Assembly: GCF_023716865.1 (NCBI RefSeq)
Contig: NZ_CP092417.1
Span: 3,760,001 to 3,824,000, forward strand
Length of the DNA: 64,000 nt
Origin: Endozoicomonas sp. SCSIO W0465
Lineage (GTDB): Bacteria > Pseudomonadota > Gammaproteobacteria > Pseudomonadales > Endozoicomonadaceae
Direction of reading: 5' to 3'
In this document: piece after piece, positions 7,489-16,564 of the stretch
How positions within the stretch are numbered: the stretch's first letter is position 1
Layout: every line of letters starts with the position of its first letter
Position numbers and translations under genes: made by a program
Notes under the pieces: model-generated
What the model saw: only the letters and a program-made list of their open reading frames with translations
Told to the model about the DNA's origin: nothing
Database searches by the model: none

Positions 7489-9759
7489 TCAATAGTGAAT
7501 CCGATAATATACACTTTTATCATCCAGTTTTGATGTTCCATCCAGCCCGCAATTCAAGTGTTCAATAACCCTCCCACTGCTGTCAGGCACATATCGACCT
7601 CTGATAGCTCTTGCAAATTTCTCATAATTCATGCCTGGATTATTTTTGGCAACCCCCCATCGCCTGGCTAACTCAACATTGGCTATTTGCTCCTTGATAT
7701 ATATCCTTTTATCTGGATCGTGCCACCTCAACCCCTCGACTCTCTTGGAATCCCCCCTGTTTAATTCGGCTATCATAAAATCAATAACGCCACTACGACT
7801 CCTTTTGCTGAGGCATCTGCGTCGCGATTTTTCGACACCAGGTGCTACTTTGACCGATCTTGTCCTTTCCATCTTGCCCGGTTTTCTAACATTGGTGACC
7901 GTGAAGGGAAGTAATGAATCAGCTTCTTTTTTATCAACACGGCTCACCGGTGATACCTCAGGCTCATACTCCAGTGATTGAACACCTGCCTCTGAAGTGA
8001 TGGATTCAGATACATTATTCGTCTGTTCAGATAACCCAAATAAAGAAATACCTGAGCAATCTTGCACCGCAGTTACGTTCGAACCTGAATCAAATGAATG
8101 GTGAGAACTGCCCCACAAGACCGGTAACGGCTCATCTTTAAGAAATTCATCCAACAAGTCGCTAAATTCCGGATCATCTGACACGGAAGGTGTTACTGTT
8201 TCATGGCCACTTACCATTTCAGAAAAACGTTCCGGTTCACGCGTTGCAACAACAGAGGCACCTATTCCCCCACTAAAACTCCCGGAAACTGTCGGCATGC
8301 CCTGACCCTGACTGGATATCAACAGTGGCCATGCGGGCGCTAATGGATTAGTGTTCAGCGGTTCCGAGAGTGATGGGTTCGCGGCCTCAGCGGGGCTTGC
8401 TGGTGTCTGTATACCTGCAGGCACCTGATAGCCTTCCATCCCACCGGTGGCTAAAGGCTGGTTCATTGCTATTTGAACATTGCTGTTCTGGACTGGTGAT
8501 GGTTGTGGACTCGGTATGGCAGAATCATTCATCGCTTGCTGCGGTCGAACAGCACTGGCATTATCCATTGCATCTATTTTTCTTTTCCTGATTAAGCTCT
8601 TTAACACTATTTGCATGCACGCTGGTATTCGTGCTGTTTGAAGAAGGATTCTATCCAGTTTATCAATTGGTATCTTGTTGATAATGGTTTGGAAAATTTT
8701 ATAAAAATCCTGGCTTCTTTCGGAACAAGCGTATTCAAAAACGTTCCATCCTTTACCATTTTGAATCATTGGATCTGCTCCTGATTCTATCAATAATTCA
8801 GCCAGTGTTATTATTTCTTCAATGTCAATGCCATTATTACCCTTCATCAGTTGATGTAAAACGGTATTTTCTGAATCCAGTTTCTCTTTCATCTCAACTA
8901 GTCTTTTTTTAATCGTCTTTCCATAACAAGGGTTAAACTTTTTGTTTACCACCTCAATAAGCTGGTCAGGCACCTTTTGTTTCAGCGCTGAAAGCAACGT
9001 TTGCAGCACCTCATAACGACTGATTCCGCCAAAGTGCTTTTCTTCAGACAGCACTTCATGTAATGACGTTGAACCACGCTCCCGAAGAGGTGTTGCCCCT
9101 GCACTGATCAATAGTAAAATACAAGGCAGCACGCCATGCCTTGAAGCATTCATTAAAGGAGAGAAACCGTAGTCGTCCTGAAAGTTTACCCAGTCTGCAA
9201 GGTGTGCAATCCAGCTTTCATCGCTTGAAATGGTAATCAATCTTTGTAATTCAGGTATCGCCACATTTTTCAAAAACGCCCATGAATCCTCCTGTTCCTT
9301 GCTGTTTAATAAATCAACTTCACACGACTGCCTGATTACCAAGCTAAGAGTACATTCATTTTCTTTGTCAGAATCACGAGCCGGATCCAGAATTCCGGGT
9401 ACCGGGTAATTCACTTTAAGCGCTTTCACGTTGTTACTTGCCAGCTGGCTTTCGGGTTTATTTTCAATATCACTATTATTAACCTGGGGTGCGGATTTCA
9501 CCGAATGCAACTGTGCAGCGTTAAAATCTGGATTGCCGGGGGCTGTCTCCGGGTTGGAACCCTTATTTTCACTGGCCAGTCCGGGCAATGCAGCTACCGG
9601 CTGACTCAGTTTATTGATATTTCTCTGGCCGAGAGTAGCACCCTGTAGCGTTGAGATATCGTTTGTTATTACTGGTTGAACTGGCTCTGAATGGGGTGGA
9701 AGAGCTGAATTGTCTGGATAGTAGTACTCTGAAGCATAGGACTGGGCTGCTGGTTCCAT
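7489..9759 (-). CDS. Ankyrin-repeat protein with C-terminal ETS-like DNA-binding domain
   Basis: A 756-residue protein with no signal peptide. Residues 1-130 are polar and probably disordered. Residues about 190-350 contain degenerate ankyrin repeats (GFSPLMNASRHGVLPCILLL, ISAGATPL; later TVLHQLMKG, LAELLIESGADPMIQNGKG). Residues 400-640 are Pro/Ser/Gln-rich, with an acidic amphipathic segment at 528-544 (EFSDLLDEFLKDEP). A basic cluster, KSRRRCLSKRSR (644-655), precedes an ETS-like domain at 658-756. This contains a first helix VIDFMIAELNRGD, RWHDPDKRIYI, and VELARRWGVAKNNPG, then MNYEKFARAIRGRY (710-723), matching the ETS recognition helix 'MNYEKLSRALRYYY' and both DNA-contacting arginines (R717, R720). 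Two of the three canonical ETS tryptophans remain (W679, W701). ETS domains are known from animals. A nucleus-targeted host-modulating protein is inferred; DNA binding is untested. Confidence 0.88.
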   Translation of the reverse strand: MEPAAQSYASEYYYPDNSALPPHSEPVQPVITNDISTLQGATLGQRNINKLSQPVAALPGLASENKGSNPETAPGNPDFNAAQLHSVKSAPQVNNSDIENKPESQLASNNVKALKVNYPVPGILDPARDSDKENECTLSLVIRQSCEVDLLNSKEQEDSWAFLKNVAIPELQRLITISSDESWIAHLADWVNFQDDYGFSPLMNASRHGVLPCILLLISAGATPLRERGSTSLHEVLSEEKHFGGISRYEVLQTLLSALKQKVPDQLIEVVNKKFNPCYGKTIKKRLVEMKEKLDSENTVLHQLMKGNNGIDIEEIITLAELLIESGADPMIQNGKGWNVFEYACSERSQDFYKIFQTIINKIPIDKLDRILLQTARIPACMQIVLKSLIRKRKIDAMDNASAVRPQQAMNDSAIPSPQPSPVQNSNVQIAMNQPLATGGMEGYQVPAGIQTPASPAEAANPSLSEPLNTNPLAPAWPLLISSQGQGMPTVSGSFSGGIGASVVATREPERFSEMVSGHETVTPSVSDDPEFSDLLDEFLKDEPLPVLWGSSHHSFDSGSNVTAVQDCSGISLFGLSEQTNNVSESITSEAGVQSLEYEPEVSPVSRVDKKEADSLLPFTVTNVRKPGKMERTRSVKVAPGVEKSRRRCLSKRSRSGVIDFMIAELNRGDSKRVEGLRWHDPDKRIYIKEQIANVELARRWGVAKNNPGMNYEKFARAIRGRYVPDSSGRVIEHLNCGLDGTSKLDDKSVYYRIHY
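7492..7788 (-). other. ETS-like DNA-binding domain coding segment
   Basis: Codons 658-756 of the ankyrin protein. The segment spans the full length expected for an ETS winged helix-turn-helix (about 85-100 residues): helix 1, a beta hairpin around RW/RIYI, helix 2 VELARRWG, helix 3 NYEKFARAIRGRY, and a closing strand KSVYYRIHY that aligns with 'gkryvYrFv'. The loop before the last strand is about 10 residues longer than in animal ETS proteins. Confidence 0.8.
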
Positions 9760-10093
9760 GATTACTCCCGCTTAGACAATCTGGCCTGTGTACTGAATGA
9801 ATTATCTGATGTCAATTAGACTCAGGAAAAACCATTACGTTCCTGATAATGATCGATCGTTCAGAAAAATTAATGGATTCAGCTTGGTTTCCTTGTTCCA
9901 GCGTTGGGACCACGAGAGAAATCGGCCAGAAAATGGTTAGCCCAGGGGTTATTTCACATTGGTGATTTTAAATCATTGGGCTCAGTGCTTACGGCAACCA
10001 TCGTCCCTGATGGTTTAGGAAAAGTATGGATGCCGGATGCACTGGCACGAAAACACCCATCTGCAGCTTACAGTCACTTGTAAAACGCGTGGC
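9760..10093. other. Gene-free region between fumarase and the ankyrin-ETS gene
   Basis: This 334-bp stretch lies downstream of the fumarase stop and upstream of the ankyrin-ETS start, both on the minus strand. A small stem (aaccatc/gatggtt, 9996-10015) without a T-tract may be a weak terminator for the fumarase gene. I identify no promoter with confidence. Confidence 0.4.
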
Positions 10094-11614
10094 TTATGTG
10101 ATCTTCAGTACCTGCTCTTCAATTTTCTTTTTCCAGATCTGCGGGCCAGTCTGGTGTACCGATTCACCCCGGCAGTCTACGGCCACGGTTACTGGCATAT
10201 CTTCCACTTCAAACTCGTAGATCGCTTCCATGCCCAGTTCCGGGAAGGCCAGCACTTCAGCTTTTTTCACTGCCTGGGAGACCAGATAAGCGGCACCGCC
10301 GACGGCAATCAGGTAGACCGACTCATTGTCCTTAATGGCTTCAATGGCTGCCGGGCCACGCTCGGCCTTTCCGATCATTCCGGCAAGACCAGTGGTTTCC
10401 AGCATGGTACGGGTAAACTTATCCATACGGGTTGAGGTGGTTGGGCCAGCCGGGCCAACAGCTTCATCACGTACCGGGTCAACGGGACCAACGTAGTAGA
10501 TAAAACGACCTTTCAGATCAACCGGCAACTCTTCACCTTTAGCGATCATATCCACCATGCGCTTATGGGCTGCATCCCGACCGGTCAGAATCTTGCCAGA
10601 CAGCAGAATGGTATCGCCTGGCTGCCAGCTTTTGATGTCGTCATGGGTCAGGTTGTCTACATTGACCTTGCGCACCCCTTCGCCCATATCCAGGCTAACT
10701 TCCGGGTAGTCATCCATATTCGGTGCTTGCTGGTATACCGGCCCATTGCCATTCAAGGTGAAGTGGGCATGGCGGGTGGCCGCACAGTTGGGAATCATGG
10801 CCACAGGCAGAGAAGCCGCATGGGTTGGGTAATCCCTGATTTTGATATCCAGCACCGTGGTCAGACCACCCAGGCCCTGGGCACCAATACCCAGCTTATT
10901 CACTTCGTCCATGATTTCCAGACGCAGCTCTTCCACACGATTCTGCGGGCCGCGCTCACGGAGCTCATGAATATCGATGGGCTCCATCAAGGCCTCTTTG
11001 GCCATCAGCATGGCTTTTTCAGCGGTACCGCCAATACCGATCCCCAGCATGCCCGGAGGACACCAGCCGGCACCCATGGTTGGTACGGTCTTTTTCACCC
11101 ACTCAACGATGCTGTCAGACGGGTTGAGCATCACCATTTGGGATTTGTTTTCAGAGCCTCCGCCTTTGGCAGCCAGTTCCACTTCAACGGTGTCGCCGGG
11201 CACCAGGGACATATGGATCACGGCCGGTGTGTTGTCTTTGGTGTTGGTACGGGCACCGGCAGGGTCAGCCAGAACAGAAGCACGGAGTACGTTGTCCGGA
11301 TGGGTATAAGCCCGGCGAACGCCTTCGTTAATCAGGTCTTCAACGGAGCGGTCGGTATCAAACCGCACGCTCATGCCCACGCGAACAAAGACGGTCACAA
11401 TACCGGTATCCTGGCAGATAGGGCGCTTGCCCATGGCACACATTCTGGAGTTCACCAGAATCTGGGCCATGGCATCTTTCGCTGCCCTGGACTCTTCTTT
11501 CTGGTAGGCCTCGTAAACCGCATTAATAAAATCTATGGGATGATAGTAGGAAATAAACTGCAGTGCATCCGCAACACTCAGAATTAAATCATCTTCCCGA
11601 ATAACAACACTCAT
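10094..11614 (-). CDS. fumA: Class I fumarate hydratase (4Fe-4S)
   Basis: Reversible hydration of fumarate to malate in the TCA cycle and in reductive fermentation. The 506-residue protein has the class I layout: an N-terminal Fe-S domain, followed by the C-terminal beta domain containing PVDPVRDEAVGPAGPTTSTRMD. Three cluster cysteines sit in conserved contexts: C67 in RPICQDTG, C185 in GAGWCPPGMLGIGIGGTAEK, and C277 in IPNCAATRHAHF. GGGSENKSQM is a substrate-site motif of the family. The ATG at 11614 is preceded by ggggtg. It is slightly shorter than E. coli FumA (548), so the exact paralogue name is not certain. Class I enzymes are oxygen-sensitive, in keeping with the anaerobic pyruvate metabolism genes elsewhere in the window. 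Confidence 0.93.
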   Translation of the reverse strand: MSVVIREDDLILSVADALQFISYYHPIDFINAVYEAYQKEESRAAKDAMAQILVNSRMCAMGKRPICQDTGIVTVFVRVGMSVRFDTDRSVEDLINEGVRRAYTHPDNVLRASVLADPAGARTNTKDNTPAVIHMSLVPGDTVEVELAAKGGGSENKSQMVMLNPSDSIVEWVKKTVPTMGAGWCPPGMLGIGIGGTAEKAMLMAKEALMEPIDIHELRERGPQNRVEELRLEIMDEVNKLGIGAQGLGGLTTVLDIKIRDYPTHAASLPVAMIPNCAATRHAHFTLNGNGPVYQQAPNMDDYPEVSLDMGEGVRKVNVDNLTHDDIKSWQPGDTILLSGKILTGRDAAHKRMVDMIAKGEELPVDLKGRFIYYVGPVDPVRDEAVGPAGPTTSTRMDKFTRTMLETTGLAGMIGKAERGPAAIEAIKDNESVYLIAVGGAAYLVSQAVKKAEVLAFPELGMEAIYEFEVEDMPVTVAVDCRGESVHQTGPQIWKKKIEEQVLKIT

Positions 11615-11913
11615 TGGTTTTTCACCCCTTATCCTACGATTTTATTTCGCAATACAACCTTGCCAATTTGAACCTGTACGATAAATTGAGAATCTTGCCC
11701 ATTTGCACAGTCATTAACGGCAGGCAAACCCCATCGGGTACTTATTTTTGGCAGGGAATTATACCAATGCCAACAGCCAATCACATTGATTAACCGCATC
11801 TAAGGGTAAAGTTTTCTCAAAAAGAACAGAACTCTATTTTGGCAGTTACCCGTTGCAGGTTGTAAACTTGCACACCACATTCACTCTGCAATTCCATTAT
11901 CAGGGGTCTTTCT
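11615..11913. other. Divergent promoter region, fumarase / 2Fe-2S gene
   Basis: This 299-bp AT-rich stretch separates two divergently transcribed genes and must hold both promoters. I cannot name specific hexamers or operator sites with confidence. Confidence 0.4.
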
Positions 11914-12456
11914 GTGCCGGAGATTCAGTTTCAGGGCAGTAGCTATTCGCTTGATGAGAACGAGAACCTTCTGGATGGATTATTACGCCAGCATGCCCGG
12001 GCGCCCTATTCCTGCCGGGCCGGAGTTTGTCACTCCTGCATGCTGCGGGTTACTGCCGGAAGTGTGCCTGCGGAAGCCCAGTCTTTGCTTACTCCAGAAC
12101 AAGTCAAAAAAGGGTATATTCTCGCCTGCCAGACCAGGATTACTGAAGATTTAAGCCTGACACTGCCAACCCGTGATGAAGTGCCCGGTATTCTCACGGA
12201 GTTGAAAACCATCAGTTCAACGGAGGTGAGTATCAAGGTATCTACCCGCCTGCCCTTTGACGTTTCTATTGGCGAGTATATTACCCTGGTATCCGATGAA
12301 AGACTTGAGGCCAGTTATCCGGTAACTGGCTGTAGCGAAGATTTACAAACGCTGGCATGTTCCATTACCCGCTCCGCCGGTGGCAGCCCGTTCAGTGCCT
12401 GGATTCATTCTAGGGCAAGAACCGGCGACCACCTGATCGTGATCAAGAAAGGTTAA
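11914..12456 (+). CDS. 2Fe-2S ferredoxin-domain protein with short reductase-like tail
   Basis: A 180-residue protein starting at a GTG with aggggtc upstream. Residues 1-85 form a plant-type ferredoxin domain with cluster ligands C34, C39, C42 and C72 (YSCRAGVCHSCM ... LACQT). Residues about 95-180 resemble only the beginning of the FAD-binding domain found in oxygenase and CDP-glucoseen reductases (ISSTEVSIKVSTRLPFDVSIGEYITL). The flavin RxYS motif and the NAD domain are missing. It could be a stand-alone electron-transfer protein, or the surviving front half of a ferredoxin-NAD reductase. The partner is unknown; it is divergent from fumarase and convergent with the next gene. Confidence 0.8.
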   Translation: MPEIQFQGSSYSLDENENLLDGLLRQHARAPYSCRAGVCHSCMLRVTAGSVPAEAQSLLTPEQVKKGYILACQTRITEDLSLTLPTRDEVPGILTELKTISSTEVSIKVSTRLPFDVSIGEYITLVSDERLEASYPVTGCSEDLQTLACSITRSAGGSPFSAWIHSRARTGDHLIVIKKG

Positions 12457-12473
12457 CAACAACTCACTACAAT

Positions 12474-13994
12474 TCACTCTCTGACCGGTAAGGCATGCAG
12501 GGTTTTGTCGTGTCCCATTCTTTCCGGGTCGACATAACTTCTTGAGAACCTATCACTGGACATACAACCGGTTTCAACATTAATCAGGCTGAAAGCAGGC
12601 TGACGAACCACCTCCTGAAAGGCGACAGTACCATCTGGCATTATCACCGAGTAAGCAAGATAGGCATCTATCAGTCCATGGGTATAGTCAATACCTTCCG
12701 TCTCAAAGCCCTTCAATATCATCACCTCACCGGCCTTACAGCCCAGTGTGATTTCATCACCGGGTACAATACTTTTAATAATGGCCGGGTGACGGCTGCC
12801 CAAGGGGAATTGAATACTGCCATAGTAGTAATTCTCACCGTTGCCCTGAGGTGCCACCAGCACATCCCAGAAGGCCATTACATTGATAAACTCCCGCCCA
12901 CGATGATCCTTGACAATATTATTACCGTGCTCACCTTTATCCAGATATGAGCCTGCCACCTTGAAACGCCGGGCAATGGCCTGATCAAAGTTGATGATTC
13001 CGGGGGCCTGTTCTGATGCAATCTGATAAGCAATGGGGCGACTGGGCAGGATATTGATAGCCGTCCGTTTGATCTGCTCTGCTTTTTCTGATTCAGATGT
13101 ATCTTCTGCCAGCTGCAGCGCCTGTTCCACTCTGGCTTTTTCCTCTGCTATACGACTCTCTTCAGCTAACCTGAGTTCTTCTGCGCTGGCTTTCTCTTCT
13201 GCCTCGCGCCGCTCTTCCGTCAGCCTCTGCTCCTCAATTTCCTGCCTTGCCCGCTCCGTTGCCAGACGGGCCTCTCTGGTACGGGCTATTCCTGCCTGTT
13301 CCTCTTCTTTATTCTCTACTGACGTTTCTTCACCAGGCTTTACATTTTCATTGTGTAAACTCCCTGAAGCTGGTCCTTGCTGTTCCTTCTTCTTAACAAG
13401 CTTTCTGGGTCTGGTAATGTCTACTGGTTCCTGAGCTTCTGAAACGTCTGTAACGACAGTTGTGTGATGATCAACGATGATCTCATTTCCCACCTCAGGC
13501 TTTAATGCGCTTTGCTGCTCACGCAGCTCTACCTGCTCTTGTTCTGCAGTGGCTATAGTCTGTGAGGTAATCGGAACTGCCATTTCCATCGCTTTGGCTT
13601 CCGAATCATTTTCGCTGACCAGTCGCACTTCTTCATTCAGTTCTTTTTCTGCCAACCGAGTGTCCATGAACTGCAGAAAAGTTTCTCCCTGAAGCGGATC
13701 GGTAAGATCAAGCGAGGCAACCTGTTTATAGAATTCAAAGTCCCTGGACACACTGAGATCCTGCGGATTTCGGTTCACTTTTCTGCTTTTATGCCAGTAT
13801 TTTTCCCCGGAGTCCCCTTCAGCCAGAACCGCATAGGGAGACACAATATTGTGATCATCCCTATCGTAGGCTTCTGTGTTTTTCCCATGGACAATGATCG
13901 AAAAGGCAGCGATAAGCAATGCGGCAGGCAGAACAGTTAAGGCTGACATGCCAGCAAAACCTGTACCCGGATTTCTCATGAGATCTGCACCCAT
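12474..13994 (-). CDS. Unknown membrane-anchored coiled-coil protein
   Basis: A 506-residue protein that I do not recognise. A hydrophobic segment near residues 16-36 (ALTVLPAALLIAAFSIIV) looks like an uncleaved N-terminal anchor, so most of the protein is probably periplasmic. Residues about 220-310 are a Glu/Ala/Arg-rich charged helix of TolA-like composition (RQEIEEQRLTEERREAEEKA). The C-terminal 180 residues form a globular domain with repeated hydrophobic strands and two cysteines (DEITLGCKAGEVMILKG, VETGCMSSDRF). It might bridge the membrane and envelope, but there is no direct evidence. It converges with the 2Fe-2S gene with a 17-bp gap and has no operon partner. Confidence 0.75.
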   Translation of the reverse strand: MGADLMRNPGTGFAGMSALTVLPAALLIAAFSIIVHGKNTEAYDRDDHNIVSPYAVLAEGDSGEKYWHKSRKVNRNPQDLSVSRDFEFYKQVASLDLTDPLQGETFLQFMDTRLAEKELNEEVRLVSENDSEAKAMEMAVPITSQTIATAEQEQVELREQQSALKPEVGNEIIVDHHTTVVTDVSEAQEPVDITRPRKLVKKKEQQGPASGSLHNENVKPGEETSVENKEEEQAGIARTREARLATERARQEIEEQRLTEERREAEEKASAEELRLAEESRIAEEKARVEQALQLAEDTSESEKAEQIKRTAINILPSRPIAYQIASEQAPGIINFDQAIARRFKVAGSYLDKGEHGNNIVKDHRGREFINVMAFWDVLVAPQGNGENYYYGSIQFPLGSRHPAIIKSIVPGDEITLGCKAGEVMILKGFETEGIDYTHGLIDAYLAYSVIMPDGTVAFQEVVRQPAFSLINVETGCMSSDRFSRSYVDPERMGHDKTLHALPVRE

Positions 13995-14181
13995 ATCACG
14001 TAATAGAAGAACATTGCCCTATAGCATGAGAGCACCTGAGCAAAGAGCTTCTGCAATCAACAAAGTGGTATGAGCATAGACCACGAAAAAAAATCATCCA
14101 TAAACCTGAAGTTTTTTCAATACACAACTATGTTATAAATGTGAGTTATGCATCTGAAGAAATCTGCTAAGCTGTAGTGAA

Positions 14182-15345
14182 TTAGTCTTGAGATAGATCC
14201 CGACCTCGCCGGGCAACTCCCGGGTAATATTCTTCAGGCAAAAACGCCGAGAGAGCAACCAGCATTTCACCCAAAGCCTCTTCTGACTCAGCCACCAGAT
14301 TGATATGACCCATTTTTCGACCGGGGCGCTGGCTTTTGCCATACCAGTGACTGGTCACATTGGCCACTGACAACACTTCAGCTGGAATTTCGGGCTGCCC
14401 CAGAACGTTAATCATGGCACTGGGGCCGATTGCTTCGGTAGTGCCAAGGGGCAGACCAGCAACGGCTCTGAGATGATTTTCGAACTGACTGCACAGGGTT
14501 CCCTGCTGCGTCCAATGGCCAGAGTTATGCACACGGGGGGCGATCTCATTGACCATCAACTGGCCATCCACATCGAAAAACTCGATGGTCAGTACTCCGA
14601 CATAATCCATTTCAGAAGCCAGCTTACTGAAGGCCTCCACTGCCTGTCGGTGAATATCGGTAGAGATGGATTTAGCAACGGATAACGTCAAAACACCATG
14701 GGTGTGCTCATTCTCTGTCACCGGATAAATTGCCATATTGCCAGCCCTGTCCCGGGCACCAATGACCGAGACTTCCCGTTGGAAGGGAATCATTGTTTCA
14801 GCAATCATGGAATGGGGTGCATTGATACTGCCAGCAGCCAGGAAGTCCGACATTTCCGACCAGATCTGCTCAACATCACTGCCCGCCTTGATCCACCACT
14901 GACCTTTGCCATCATAGCCGGCCTGACAGGTCTTAATGACCAGTGGCAACCCCAGCTTCCCGATAGCCAGATCAAGGTGTGAACGATTGGTGATCAGCTG
15001 GTAAGGGGCACAGGGCACACCGATTTTATCCAGCAACGCTTTCTCAATGCTGCGATCGCCGCCGACTTGAATCGCCTGCTTACCGGGATACAACTTGCCA
15101 GAGGCTGCACACTGGGTTAGCACCTCATCTGGAATATGCTCAAACTCAACAGTGATGGCATCACACTCGGCAATAGCCTCTGAGAGAGTCTGTTCGCTGC
15201 TACGGAGCGTCAAAGGGTGCATCAGCATCCCGGAATCAACGTCATAGGCGATGATATTGATATTCAGCGGTGCGCCTGCAAGACTCATCATGCGTGCCAG
15301 CTGGCCCGCACCTAATACTAGAATGTTCATACTGCTCATTATCAC
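14182..15345 (-). CDS. purK: N5-carboxyaminoimidazole ribonucleotide synthase PurK
   Basis: ATP-grasp enzyme that carboxylates AIR to N5-CAIR in purine synthesis. The N-terminal dinucleotide-like motif MNILVLGAGQLARMM is followed by the ATP-grasp core (LVIKTCQAGYDGKGQW, a nucleotide-binding lysine and glycine loop) and the metal-site segment GVLTIEFFDVDGQLMVNEIAPRVHNSGHWT. Length from the furthest start is 387 residues. That start is a GTG at 15345 overlapping the purE stop (GTGA); the ATGs at 15339 and 15330 are equally plausible, and 15330 matches most PurK N-termini. Translation is therefore coupled to purE. The purE-purK order is the standard two-gene operon. Confidence 0.95.
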   Translation of the reverse strand: MIMSSMNILVLGAGQLARMMSLAGAPLNINIIAYDVDSGMLMHPLTLRSSEQTLSEAIAECDAITVEFEHIPDEVLTQCAASGKLYPGKQAIQVGGDRSIEKALLDKIGVPCAPYQLITNRSHLDLAIGKLGLPLVIKTCQAGYDGKGQWWIKAGSDVEQIWSEMSDFLAAGSINAPHSMIAETMIPFQREVSVIGARDRAGNMAIYPVTENEHTHGVLTLSVAKSISTDIHRQAVEAFSKLASEMDYVGVLTIEFFDVDGQLMVNEIAPRVHNSGHWTQQGTLCSQFENHLRAVAGLPLGTTEAIGPSAMINVLGQPEIPAEVLSVANVTSHWYGKSQRPGRKMGHINLVAESEEALGEMLVALSAFLPEEYYPGVARRGRDLSQD

Positions 15346-15824
15346 TCGGCAGGATCAGGGTTCGCCAGGACGGTTTCGCTTTGCTGCTTTCTAAAAGCAT
15401 CGATTTTGGCCTGAAGCCCGGGCTGCTGGCAGCCAAGGATCTGTGCTGCCAAAAGGCCAGCATTAGCTGCTCCGGCCTCGCCAATGGCCAGAGTGCCCAC
15501 AGCAACACCTTTCGGCATTTGACATATAGACAGGAGGGAGTCAATACCATTCAGTGCTTTGGATTTAACAGGCACCCCCAGTACCGGTAGACTGGTAAAT
15601 GCGGCAGCCATTCCCGGCAAGTGCGCAGCTCCCCCTGCACCGGCAATAATCACTTTGATTCCCCGGGCAGCGGCCTGAGAGGCATAATCTGCCAGTAATT
15701 GTGGAGTGCGATGGGCAGAAACGACCTTTGTTTCGTAGTCGATGCCGAACTTTTTCAACATTTCAACGGCATGCTGCATCGTAGGCCAGTCGGACCTGGA
15801 ACCCATTATAATTGCAACGGTCAT
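15342..15824 (-). CDS. purE: N5-carboxyaminoimidazole ribonucleotide mutase PurE
   Basis: Catalyses N5-CAIR to CAIR in purine synthesis, acting right after PurK. The 160-residue product has the class I PurE substrate motif GSRSDWPTMQHAVEML and the SAHRTPQ and AGAGGAAHLPGM segments around the active site. The start is set at ATG 15824 because aaggag ends 5 bases before it; a GTG six bases upstream overlaps that ribosome-binding site and is unlikely. It overlaps purK at its stop codon. Confidence 0.96.
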   Translation of the reverse strand: MTVAIIMGSRSDWPTMQHAVEMLKKFGIDYETKVVSAHRTPQLLADYASQAAARGIKVIIAGAGGAAHLPGMAAAFTSLPVLGVPVKSKALNGIDSLLSICQMPKGVAVGTLAIGEAGAANAGLLAAQILGCQQPGLQAKIDAFRKQQSETVLANPDPAE

Positions 15825-16081
15825 AACCACTCCTTAATTTGAGCGAGCAATAGTAGCACATATAACCGGAATGCCTTCAGGGAAATTTAAAATCTTGCTT
15901 TTGTTATTTTTTAATAACCTGGATCTAAACGAGACAATTATAAACAGTTTCGATTTTTGATATTTCTATATAATACAAAACGTTAGATTATTTCTGTGAA
16001 CAGATAATACTAAAGTGTAATTTAAGTTTTATTTATCATTACATACATTAACTGAAATTGATCTGAACAGGAGTACAGATT

Positions 16082-16540
16082 ATGGATGGTTTACCCGGTA
16101 GAAGAATGCCTATACAGACACAGGCTCCAGGAAAAGCTGGAGTGCATGGCCGACGAAGAGCAAATGCAGAAGCATTTCGTAAAAATGCAGAAGAATTACA
16201 TAATAAATTGACTAAAAAAATTCCTGATCAAAGACAGACAGCACATAGTGGGAAAGATCTTTCCAGCCGTAAAATTGCCTGGATTGAAAAGGTGAAACAT
16301 CATCTGAATATATTCGCATGCAATTTTAGCCTGAAACTTCATCTATATCTTGATAACGAGGGGCGACAAGCTCTTATAGATTTAAAAAAGGAATCAAAAG
16401 CAGAGTTGCAATCCATTAAACTAAAACAAAATGTAGCAAAAGTGCAGGAAAATATGACGGATGGGCAGTACGGAGACGCAGCTCGAGGAGTTGGGAAGGC
16501 TTTCCTGAATTTACTTAAAATAGGGAAATATCAGCTTTAG
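16082..16540 (+). CDS. Small basic unknown protein
   Basis: A 152-residue protein of unknown function, preceded by a clear ribosome-binding site (caggag, 8 bases from ATG) in an AT-rich promoter region. The N-terminal 25 residues are basic and Gly/Pro-rich (MDGLPGRRMPIQTQ, HGRRRAN). The rest is helical and lysine-rich with no signal peptide, and base composition is more AT-rich than neighbouring core genes. Its first five residues (MDGLP) recur as MDRLP at the start of the 37586-38125 protein and as MDGLP at residues 13-17 of the 1592-2467 protein. It stands alone, 24 bp from the inserted IS1380-type element. Confidence 0.6.
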   Translation: MDGLPGRRMPIQTQAPGKAGVHGRRRANAEAFRKNAEELHNKLTKKIPDQRQTAHSGKDLSSRKIAWIEKVKHHLNIFACNFSLKLHLYLDNEGRQALIDLKKESKAELQSIKLKQNVAKVQENMTDGQYGDAARGVGKAFLNLLKIGKYQL

Positions 16541-16564
16541 AGTTTGTTCGCATTAACGGACACT

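Noticed and set aside
7269..7541. 90-codon minus-strand frame partly overlapping the end of the ankyrin-ETS gene
   Set aside because: It overlaps codons of the ETS domain in another frame, has no ribosome-binding site or recognisable motif, and its hydrophobic stretch is AT-driven.
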